Shown: piece after piece, positions 8,971-14,054 of the stretch | How the letters are laid out: each line of letters starts with the position of its first letter | Position numbering within the stretch: position 1 is the stretch's first letter | DNA from: Firm-13 sp964579245 | GTDB taxonomy: Bacteria > Bacillota > Clostridia > Saccharofermentanales > Saccharofermentanaceae | Direction of reading: 5' to 3' | Length of the DNA stretch: 14,054 nt | Assembly (NCBI GenBank): GCA_964579245.1 | Contig: CAZOFY010000061.1 | Coordinates: forward strand, 1 to 14,054 | The notes under the pieces: generated by a model | Database searches by the model: none | What the model saw: only the letters and a program-made list of their open reading frames with translations | Told to the model about the DNA's origin: nothing | Translations under genes and position numbers: made by a program

Positions 8971-9561
8971 TTATTTTCCGTGATGTTCGGATGGGCGATC
9001 GTGCATGATTACAGTCAAAAAGCTGGCCGGGCTTTCATCTAATGCCAGCTGGCCGTGCGGAATCGACGGATCGAAGAAGATACTATCGCCCGCAGCCAAT
9101 TCAATCGTATTCCCGCCCAGAACGACGCGGATCCTGCCCGTCATCACCAGATTGAACTCTTGTCCGCCGTGCGTCACCGGTGTGATTGTCTCATTCATCG
9201 CCGGATCCAGCGTGACCAGAAGAGGCTCGAACAAGCGATTCTGAAAATCAAATGCCAAGCTCTGGAAACGATAACCCGGGAACCTCTCAATCTGGGGTCC
9301 CTTCCCGCTTCGTACGACACAATACCGTGTCAGGTTCGGTGATTTTCCGGTCATCAGATCCGTCAGATCGACTCCGAATATACCTGCGGCGGCATAGAGG
9401 ATTCCGATCGGAATATCCGTCTGTCCCTCTTCATACATCCGTAACACTGACGGATCGATCCCCATCTTCGCGGCGGTCTCATCGATCGAAGCATCCGAGG
9501 ATTCACGAAGCTCGCGGATGCGGCTCGCCGTCTCATTACATCTTCCATTAATCGCTGTCAT
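8971..9561 (-). CDS. XRE-family regulator with C-terminal cupin
   Basis: A 196-residue transcription factor. Residues about 11-69 form an XRE helix-turn-helix domain (SRIRELRESSDASIDETAA, then MGIDPSVLRMYEEG). Residues about 115-185 form a cupin_2 β-barrel with HGGQEFNLVMTGR and GDSIFFDPSIPHG, where His131, Glu135 and His169 could bind a metal or line a small-molecule pocket. Such proteins commonly control the gene beside them in response to a metabolite. Here it is directly upstream of, and probably co-transcribed with, the acyl-CoA synthetase, so an acyl-CoA or acid ligand is a reasonable inference. The start has GGAGGA with 5 nt spacing to the ATG. The final residues are His-rich (SEHHGK). 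Confidence 0.92.
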   Translation of the reverse strand: MTAINGRCNETASRIRELRESSDASIDETAAKMGIDPSVLRMYEEGQTDIPIGILYAAAGIFGVDLTDLMTGKSPNLTRYCVVRSGKGPQIERFPGYRFQSLAFDFQNRLFEPLLVTLDPAMNETITPVTHGGQEFNLVMTGRIRVVLGGNTIELAAGDSIFFDPSIPHGQLALDESPASFLTVIMHDRPSEHHGK

Positions 9562-9655
9562 ACTATTCCTCCATTTCCGGACTCTGACACAGACCCGAAC
9601 GGATATCCCTCACGAGCCTTACGTAATCCCGGATGTTTACGACATGAACAGACTG

Positions 9656-9684
9656 ATTATAACTCTTTTATATTCACGAGAAAA
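9656..9684 (-). promoter_or_regulatory. Candidate promoter for the XRE-acyl-CoA synthetase operon
   Basis: On the minus strand a consensus TATAAT (9656-9661) lies 17 bp from a weak -35, TTTTCT (9679-9684), about 95 bp before the regulator start. The -35 falls in the last codons of the upstream gene. Confidence 0.4.
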
Positions 9685-10123
9685 TTGGTTTTTCAAAGCG
9701 GACACGCAAGGAACAGATATCGTCACCGCCTATGACGGTTTCCAAAAGATGTACATCCGGCTGATTTTCGGGAAAAATCTCGTTCATAATATAAAGGAAA
9801 TTCATTCTCGAGCATTCGCAGAGCTTCGGATTCTTCACCATACCAGAGGTATAGAGGTCACAGTAACAGCCTTTGAAACTGATCAAGAGCGATCCGTCAG
9901 ACAGAGCTTCGACCGTAAGCCCCTGCATTTCCTCCGCGACATTTCCGGCAAAGCTTGCTAACGAATCACTTTTATCCATAGCCCGGCGAAAGGCTCCCAG
10001 CGGAAAAGAGTTTGCACACGCCTTCGCACACGGAGTAAACAGTTTCTCTCTCTCCTCCTCTGACAGTGCATCCAGCGATTCGTCGAATCCGGAAAACCAG
10101 ATCTTCAAAAATTCATTCTCCAT
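9674..10123 (-). CDS. Cys-rich small protein of unknown function
   Basis: A 149-residue soluble protein that I do not recognise with certainty. It has an acidic N-terminus, a CAKAC pair (Cys32, Cys36), CYC (Cys86, Cys88), LCEC (Cys102, Cys104) and a lone Cys137 in a late GGDDICSLRVRF segment. The ending, a helix (MNFLYIMNEIFPENQP) then a β-hairpin (VHLLETVIGGDDICSLRVRF), resembles the C-terminal part of V4R-like and L-2-amino-thiazoline-4-carboxylate-hydrolase-like small domains, in which a 'GG..C.F' strand closes the fold. This is a fold resemblance only. Three cysteine pairs could bind a metal or form a redox site. The ATG has GGAGGA with 5 nt spacing. It lies 112 bp upstream of, and in the same direction as, the XRE-cupin operon, so it may be its first gene. 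Confidence 0.75.
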   Translation of the reverse strand: MENEFLKIWFSGFDESLDALSEEEREKLFTPCAKACANSFPLGAFRRAMDKSDSLASFAGNVAEEMQGLTVEALSDGSLLISFKGCYCDLYTSGMVKNPKLCECSRMNFLYIMNEIFPENQPDVHLLETVIGGDDICSLRVRFEKPIFS

Positions 10124-10483
10124 AACAGTCCTCCATTATACTGTGCGACAATACTGTTTCGTATAGTACGTCACGGCACACAATCCGCAAGTCGAGTCAA
10201 ATTTCTCTTTCTTCTGTCTGGTTTCGTTATGTAAATTCAGTTTACCACAAGAGAGATGGTGTCGAAAATCATACCTGTTGAACGTTTTTTCGTCCGTACA
10301 TCACGGTCTAAACAGTGACAACCAGAATATCTAGGAACGTCCCGATCGCACCGATAAGCGGATCGCGTGTTCGCATCTCCGATGCAAGACTTGACAGCAA
10401 ATAGATTTCGCTTTGTTTTTGCAGTGAAAAACAGCTTTTCTCTTGCTGATTCAAGCAAAGCAGGGGCTTTTCGAAAAGCGCGA

Positions 10484-10494
10484 TATGCTATAAT
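10484..10494 (+). promoter_or_regulatory. Extended -10 promoter for the kinase-nuclease gene
   Basis: TGCTATAAT (10486-10494) is an extended -10 element about 25 bp before the GTG start. No good -35 is visible at 16-18 bp. The rest of the 396-bp gap 10124-10519 shows no gene, only weak promoter-like matches toward 10123 on the minus strand and a short TTGCT/AGCAA dyad at 10443-10458. Confidence 0.5.
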
Positions 10495-10505
10495 AAAGCC
10501 AGTAC

Positions 10506-10512
10506 AAGGGGG
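10506..10512 (+). promoter_or_regulatory. Ribosome binding site fixing a GTG start
   Basis: AAGGGGG lies 7 nt before GTG at 10520. It decides the start: the longer in-frame ATG at 10367 lies upstream of the -10 box and adds a non-homologous leader. Confidence 0.75.
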
Positions 10513-10519
10513 CGACGCT

Positions 10520-11461
10520 GTGGCTATTCTTACGATATCCAGACAGATGGGCAGTCTCGGTGACGAAATCGCCGAAGCGTTGTCAAGCCGGCTCGGTTGG
10601 GAGCTGATCAACCGAAGTCAATTGATCAAGCGTTTTTTCGCGAACACAACAGATATGCGCGAACAGCACCTTCTGAACGAGAGTCCACGCTTTTATCTCT
10701 CCTCCTGCCGCTCCGGTGGAACCTATATCGAGATACTGCAGACGGCACTATATGAGCTGGCAACGAAACAGTCTGCAATCTTGCTCGGATTCGGTTCACA
10801 GGTTATTTTCGCGGACGACCACGAGGCTTTACACATTCGCATCACCGCTCCGGAGAAGGTACGCATCGCTCGTATCCGCAAACAATTCCGTATTTCCGAG
10901 GAGGAAGCGGCCAGCGTCCTGGATACAGCCGAGAAGAAGCACAAGCGCTTCGTATCGACGATCTATGGCGTGGACCTGAACGATGCTTCAAATTATCACC
11001 TGTCTTTGAACACCGCACACCTTTCGGTCGACGAATGCGTCGCGGCGATCCTGTCTCTGCAATCGGAGCACGCACTGCGTGTCCGAATCGAGGAGGAAAC
11101 AAAGGGATCGGAGTCAATCAATCATCAGAGCCAGCTTCCCGTCTTTAAGAATCCATCCGAGGCGGAGTTCGCCCGGATCCTCGATATGTACCAGCTTGAT
11201 TGGAAATATGAGCCGAAGACCTTTCCGGTCGAGTGGGACGCCGAGGGGAATGTCACCTGTGCGTTCAGCCCGGATTTTTATTTAACGAAGTTCGATACGT
11301 ATCTTGAACTGACGACCATGAACCAGAAATATGTGACCGAGAAGAATAAGAAAATGAAGAAGGTACGCGAACTGTATCCCGGCACGAATGTTCGGATCGT
11401 GTATAAGAGAGATTTCTTATCGCTGGTCGAGCGATTCCATAATGCCGGCGGCGCCGAATAG
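10520..11461 (+). CDS. Cytidylate-kinase-like domain fused to a PD-(D/E)XK-like domain
   Basis: A 313-residue protein starting with GTG. Residues 1-185 match the cytidylate-kinase-like family (AAK6-type): AILTISRQMGSLGDEIAEAL at the phosphate-binding loop, LLGFGSQVIF in the core, then LHIRITAPEKVRIARIRKQF. The loop lacks a Walker Lys, as is usual in this group, but also deviates from the usual GSGG (here GSLG) and from the usual G-R-G (here GFG). Residues about 205-305 form a second domain: Glu214/Glu216 in NPSEAEFARIL, SPDFYL (Asp252), YLELTT (Glu263), Lys270 and VRIVYKRDF. This E...PD...ExT order with a trailing Lys resembles PD-(D/E)XK nucleases of the Vsr/small endonuclease type; assignment is by motif only. 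The HPRT-like gene follows after 14 bp, so the two are probably co-expressed. The substrate is unknown; nucleotide or nucleic acid processing is inferred. Confidence 0.8.
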   Translation: MAILTISRQMGSLGDEIAEALSSRLGWELINRSQLIKRFFANTTDMREQHLLNESPRFYLSSCRSGGTYIEILQTALYELATKQSAILLGFGSQVIFADDHEALHIRITAPEKVRIARIRKQFRISEEEAASVLDTAEKKHKRFVSTIYGVDLNDASNYHLSLNTAHLSVDECVAAILSLQSEHALRVRIEEETKGSESINHQSQLPVFKNPSEAEFARILDMYQLDWKYEPKTFPVEWDAEGNVTCAFSPDFYLTKFDTYLELTTMNQKYVTEKNKKMKKVRELYPGTNVRIVYKRDFLSLVERFHNAGGAE

Positions 11462-11475
11462 CTGAGAGGATTACT

Positions 11476-12006
11476 ATGACAGAGCGAAAAATCAAGAAGA
11501 TCCTGTATTCGGAAGAAGAACTTCGGGCGACGGCACAGAGGATCGGCAAACAGATCAGCGAGGACTATGCCGGAAAGGAACTGGTAGTCATCGGCGTCCT
11601 GAAGGGATCTCTTTATTTCTTTGCCGACCTGACACGAGCCGTTACCATTCCAATCGGCATCGATGTCATCGCCATTGGCACAACAACGTCAACCAGCCAG
11701 ACCGGCGTCGTCCGGATCACGAAGGACCTTGATCTTGATATCGCAGGCAAGCATGTCCTTCTAATCGAGGACATCATCCGCACCGGACTGACGACAGCCT
11801 ATCTGGTACAGACCCTTGACTTACGAAAGCCGGCAGATATCAAAGTTTGCTCCCTGTTGGTGAATCCGGAGCAACAGCTGATTAATGTACCGATCGCATA
11901 TTTTGGCTATGAGATATCTGATACCTGGCTGATCGGATACGGGATGGACGTACGGGAGGATGGAAGAAATCTGCCCTATATTGCCGAGCTCGAGAAACGC
12001 TCCTGA
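11476..12006 (+). CDS. hpt: HPRT-like phosphoribosyltransferase with altered active site
   Basis: A 176-residue type I phosphoribosyltransferase, most similar to hypoxanthine-guanine phosphoribosyltransferase. It has GVLKGSLYFFADLTR (loop I), the PRPP motif LLIEDIIRTGLT (95-106), SLLVN, FGYEISDTWLIGYGMD and RNLPYI, all in the normal order and at normal length. Two positions differ from what I know of the human enzyme. The PRPP-motif residue equal to catalytic Asp137 is Arg102 (EDIIRTG instead of EDIIDTG). The purine-contacting Lys165 position is Asn130 (LLVN instead of LLVK). The mobile loop that normally contains Ser-Tyr reads IGTTTSTSQTG. Housekeeping purine salvage is therefore not assured; another base or a regulatory role is possible. 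The start ATG is preceded by GAGAGGA. It lies 14 bp after the kinase-nuclease gene and probably in the same transcript. Confidence 0.85.
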   Translation: MTERKIKKILYSEEELRATAQRIGKQISEDYAGKELVVIGVLKGSLYFFADLTRAVTIPIGIDVIAIGTTTSTSQTGVVRITKDLDLDIAGKHVLLIEDIIRTGLTTAYLVQTLDLRKPADIKVCSLLVNPEQQLINVPIAYFGYEISDTWLIGYGMDVREDGRNLPYIAELEKRS

Positions 12007-12099
12007 AGTCGTCCGCAGAAACGCGAGTGGCACCCTCTGTATCTCCGGCGGCACATTGACAGGCAAAGAAGTCGCCGCGCAGAAACGCGAGCAACACCC
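12005..12099. repeat. Imperfect direct repeat after the HPRT-like gene
   Basis: A segment of about 31 bp beginning GAAGTCG and containing CGCAGAAACGCGAG (12005-12035) recurs 63 bp later (12068-12099). The first copy includes the stop codon region. The function is unknown, possibly local duplication. Confidence 0.55.
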
Positions 12100-12111
12100 G
12101 AACAAACGGCA

Positions 12112-12140
12112 CAAAAAAGCCTCTCCGTTGAGGAGAGGCT
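12112..12140 (-). terminator. Intrinsic terminator of the minus-strand RNA
   Basis: A perfect 9-bp stem, AGCCTCTCC (12118-12126) with GGAGAGGCT (12132-12140), has a 5-nt loop. On the minus strand it is followed by an uninterrupted T run (complement of A 12113-12118). On the plus strand only ATATAG follows, so it is a good terminator for leftward transcription and at best a weak one for the HPRT-like gene. Confidence 0.88.
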
Positions 12141-12418
12141 ATATAGAAAGAGCTCCGACGAACCTTATCAAGACTCATCTTCCTTTCCGTTGCCCAATTT
12201 CCCTGCGAACCTCTTTAATCCGTTTGCAATCTGCATCTTCCTGAATTTACTGTGTCAGCAAATACGCCTTCACCGTTCGTTCTTCTAAATCTGAATCGCT
12301 TATCGGACTTGCGACTTGTTCCCACTATCGTGATCCGTCAATCGCTGTTCGCCTTCCCCACTTTGATGAGGCGGCAACTCTACTTGGGATTGGTCTCTCG
12401 AAGCATTCCCCGGAGCTT
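12113..12418 (-). ncRNA. Structured non-coding RNA, about 305 nt, family unassigned
   Basis: The interval from a near-consensus promoter to an intrinsic terminator has no plausible coding frame. The 5' end AGCUCCG (complement of 12411-12417) pairs perfectly with CGGAGCU near the 3' end (12151-12157), closing the molecule. Inside, UUGCC/GGCGA plus CCUCAU/GUGGGG form a two-part hairpin (12349-12377), and AUUUGCUG/CAGUAAAU form an 8-bp hairpin with an ACA loop (12245-12263, one G-U). AGUCGC (12311-12316) can pair with either of two GCGAUU copies (12340-12345 or 12294-12299), giving mutually exclusive helices. I saw no signatures of RNase P RNA (GAGGAAAGUCC), tmRNA (tRNA-like ends, ACCA) or SRP RNA, and it is longer than usual 6S RNA. 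Members of the raiA-type or other large Firmicutes RNA classes are possible, but I could not match a consensus. Confidence 0.8.
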
Positions 12419-12424
12419 GATTCG

Positions 12425-12452
12425 ATTATAACATATTCATGACATGTGTCAA
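12425..12452 (-). promoter_or_regulatory. Near-consensus promoter of the minus-strand RNA
   Basis: On the minus strand TTGACA (12447-12452) is followed after 16 bp by TATAAT (12425-12430), with TG one base before the box (extended -10). An A/T-only stretch of the UP-element kind lies about 20 bp upstream (about 12466-12486). Transcription should start near 12418. This is by far the strongest promoter in the window, as expected for an abundant stable RNA. Confidence 0.88.
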
Positions 12453-12742
12453 TGCATTTTGCACAAATTATTTTTATTATTTTCTCTTGTTTTTGTGCAT
12501 TGTCTCTCATTGCTAAAAGTTCAAATGTCGCACCACGCTGACGCGTCCGTTTATTCGGCGTTTTGCGAAATCAACCCGTAAAAAAAGGCCATTTTTATAA
12601 CAATCAGATAACAGAGGATGTCACTATTCTGTAAGGACGTCTTCAAAAACTTTAATCACATACTTTTTTATATAGAAGCATAAATTTCCTGAAAAAAGTT
12701 CATATATTAACATATTAGACACACTTTTTCACAATTCAGCCC

Positions 12743-12748
12743 TATAAT
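12743..12748 (+). promoter_or_regulatory. -10 box upstream of the diguanylate cyclase
   Basis: TATAAT lies about 55 bp before the ATG at 12802, in very A/T-rich DNA (about 12600-12770). No convincing -35 is seen at normal spacing, so activation by a regulator or an alternative sigma factor is possible. Nothing else is recognised in 12453-12801; no c-di-GMP riboswitch signature was found. Confidence 0.4.
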
Positions 12749-12801
12749 AAAACTAATAATTTTTTTCGACAGAACGGGCGGGCAACAAGAAGGTATCAGC
12801 T

Positions 12802-13845
12802 ATGACCGACGCTATCTTTTATAAGAATACACAGCAGGATGCCCAGCTAACCTCCAAGAACGGGCAGGATACTTGGTCCCCTACGTTGGTGAACAGCAAT
12901 CAAATCACTCCCGAGAGTTCGGCATATGACATGATTATGTCGGAGGCCCTTCTGATTCAGACGATCATGATCAACAATCAGGATACGATTTATTTCAAGG
13001 ATCTTGAATCTCGCTACATTCTGAATAGCCGCGCCCACGCCATGCAATTTGGTTTGAAGGATGCAGCCCTGATGAAGGGCAAGACAGACTTCGATTTTTT
13101 CCCGAGAAGGTTTGCCAACAGAGCCAGGAGAGAAGAACTGGAGATTATGCGCTCCGGAGAACCAATCATCAATAACATCGAGAGATGGGAACAAGAGGAT
13201 GGTGACTGTGTCTGGTTTTCTGCGTGCAAATATCCTCTGATTAACCCGGAAGGCAAGATCGTGGGGACCTGGGGCACATCGCGTGACATTACGGAGCTGA
13301 AGCGAGCTGAGGAACGACTAGCCAAGGCCAACGAAGAATTGAAGAAGCTGTCTGTCCTGGACGAATTGTCCGGTCTATACAACCGTCGGTATTTTTATGA
13401 GATGCTGGGACGCGCCGTCCACAAGTATGAAGCCGCACTAAGCAACGGACGAGACGAGACCTTTTCGATAATCGTTCTTGACATCGACCGTTTCAAGTCA
13501 ATCAACGACTCCCTCGGGCACGCCATCGGCGACGAGGCGATCCGGCATTTGGCCGAGGTTCTGCGAAATACCTGTCGCCCGAACGATACCGCTTTTCGTG
13601 TCGGAGGGGACGAGTTTACAATCATTCTGCACGATACCGATTTACACACAGCCAAGAAGCAGGCCGAGCGTCTTCGCAAAGTTGCAGAGGCTTCCCCCCT
13701 TCACATGAACGGCCAACCCTATCCAATGACATTAAGCATCGGTGTTGCCTCCTTTGATGAGCATAACGACAGCAAGGAATTCATTCACGCTGCCGATAGC
13801 AGACTGTATCGATCCAAGAGCTTAGGCCGCAATCGCGTCACCTGA
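12802..13845 (+). CDS. PAS-GGDEF diguanylate cyclase
   Basis: A 347-residue cytoplasmic signalling enzyme predicted to make c-di-GMP from two GTP. There is no membrane segment. Residues about 50-170 form a PAS/PAC sensor domain (DTIYFKDLESRYILNSR, GKTDFDFFP, WFSACKYPL, GTSRDITELKRAEE). A short helical linker (AEERLAKANEELKKLS) leads to the GGDEF domain (about 185-347), with DELSGLYNRRYF, DIDRFKSINDSLGH and an intact GGDEF at 268-272. Arg259-x-x-Asp262, five residues before GGDEF, is the product-inhibition I-site, so the enzyme should be active and feedback-controlled. The family of the PAS domain suggests a soluble ligand, unknown here. The ATG has AAGAAGG 8 nt upstream. It appears to be a single-gene unit, with long intergenic DNA before it and repeats after it. 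Confidence 0.93.
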   Translation: MTDAIFYKNTQQDAQLTSKNGQDTWSPTLVNSNQITPESSAYDMIMSEALLIQTIMINNQDTIYFKDLESRYILNSRAHAMQFGLKDAALMKGKTDFDFFPRRFANRARREELEIMRSGEPIINNIERWEQEDGDCVWFSACKYPLINPEGKIVGTWGTSRDITELKRAEERLAKANEELKKLSVLDELSGLYNRRYFYEMLGRAVHKYEAALSNGRDETFSIIVLDIDRFKSINDSLGHAIGDEAIRHLAEVLRNTCRPNDTAFRVGGDEFTIILHDTDLHTAKKQAERLRKVAEASPLHMNGQPYPMTLSIGVASFDEHNDSKEFIHAADSRLYRSKSLGRNRVT

Positions 13846-13863
13846 GTCTGTCTTGCGTGATGT

Positions 13864-14054
13864 AAACTGTAGCAATTCCCGGTTTGGTATGTCTGCGGTG
13901 GCATCTCCATGCAATACCGCAGTAATTATCTGTTTAGCATGTGTGGTAGCATCTCCTTCTTGCATGGTGCAAACCGCAGTAATTGCCTGTTTGGCATGTG
14001 TGGTGGCATCCCTTTCTTGCATGGTGCAAACCGCAGTAATTGCCTGTTTGGCAT
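13864..14054. repeat. 57-bp tandem repeat array, truncated by the window end
   Basis: Units begin at 13916, 13973 and 14030 (ACCGCAGTAATT...), exactly 57 bp apart, with a shorter degenerate copy at about 13864-13915. Full units contain the dyad TTGCA-TGG-TGCAA. The degenerate unit and the next form the hairpin CTGCGGT/ACCGCAG (13893-13899 with 13916-13922) with an inner GCAT/ATGC helix, which could act as a 3' end for the cyclase mRNA. On the minus strand 57 bp is 19 codons and the frame stays open to the window edge, giving a repeated M-Q-E-x-D-A-T-T-H-A-K-Q peptide that stops at 13822. Whether this is the end of a repeat protein or a non-coding minisatellite cannot be decided here. Confidence 0.85.

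Noticed and set aside
10135..10140. TATAAT on the minus strand just before the Cys-rich protein gene
   Set aside because: A start 7 bp downstream would fall inside the ribosome binding site, and there is no -35 at 16-18 bp.
12113..12418. RNase P RNA, tmRNA, SRP RNA or 6S RNA
   Set aside because: Length or hallmark sequences do not fit: no GAGGAAAGUCC, no tRNA-like ends with ACCA, no SRP Alu or tetraloop core, and longer than 6S.
12325..12510. Minus-strand 61-codon frame
   Set aside because: It begins upstream of the strong RNA promoter and crosses both promoter elements, so it would not be translated from that transcript; it has no ribosome binding site or homology.
12600..12801. c-di-GMP riboswitch before the diguanylate cyclase
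   Set aside because: The leader is A/T-rich and short after the -10 box, with none of the GEMM-type conserved segments.
13864..14054. CRISPR array
   Set aside because: Units are contiguous 57-bp tandem copies without unique spacers, and no cas genes are present.

Overview
The window looks like a chromosomal segment of a low-to-moderate GC Gram-positive anaerobe, most likely a Clostridia-class Bacillota. This is inferred from GGAGG-type ribosome binding sites before nearly every gene, a β-propeller-containing sugar-binding lipoprotein, a YicI-type GH31 enzyme, a LUD-domain protein and an XRE-cupin/acyl-CoA synthetase pair. I cannot name the species. No rRNA, tRNA, CRISPR array, transposase or phage gene was seen.

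Layout. 1-338: no gene, but a two-copy 73-bp tandem repeat with an internal palindrome. 339-983 (-): LUD-domain protein. 984-1260: divergent intergenic region with two short perfect dyads around a TATAAT box. 1261-2990 (+): decayed solute-binding lipoprotein gene that has lost the middle of its ligand-binding domain and changes frame. 3212-5563 (+): alpha-xylosidase-like GH31 enzyme, probably once paired with that transporter component. 9561 down to 5529 (-): compact operon of XRE-cupin regulator, AMP-forming acyl-CoA synthetase, Cof-type HAD phosphatase and membrane-anchored metallophosphoesterase. It is preceded by a small Cys-rich protein of unknown function (10123-9674).

10520-12006 (+): a two-gene unit. 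The first gene fuses a cytidylate-kinase-like domain to a putative PD-(D/E)XK-type nuclease domain. The second is a hypoxanthine phosphoribosyltransferase homologue in which the usual catalytic Asp and the purine-contacting Lys are replaced. This is the best candidate in the window for an undescribed protein system.

12113-12418 (-): a strong candidate for a structured non-coding RNA of about 305 nt. It has a near-consensus promoter (TTGACA, 16 bp, extended TATAAT, A/T-rich upstream tract), pairing between its 5' and 3' ends, several internal helices, no credible reading frame and an intrinsic terminator. It lies between the HPRT-like gene and a PAS-GGDEF diguanylate cyclase (12802-13845, +). 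The window ends in 57-bp tandem repeats that run off the right edge.
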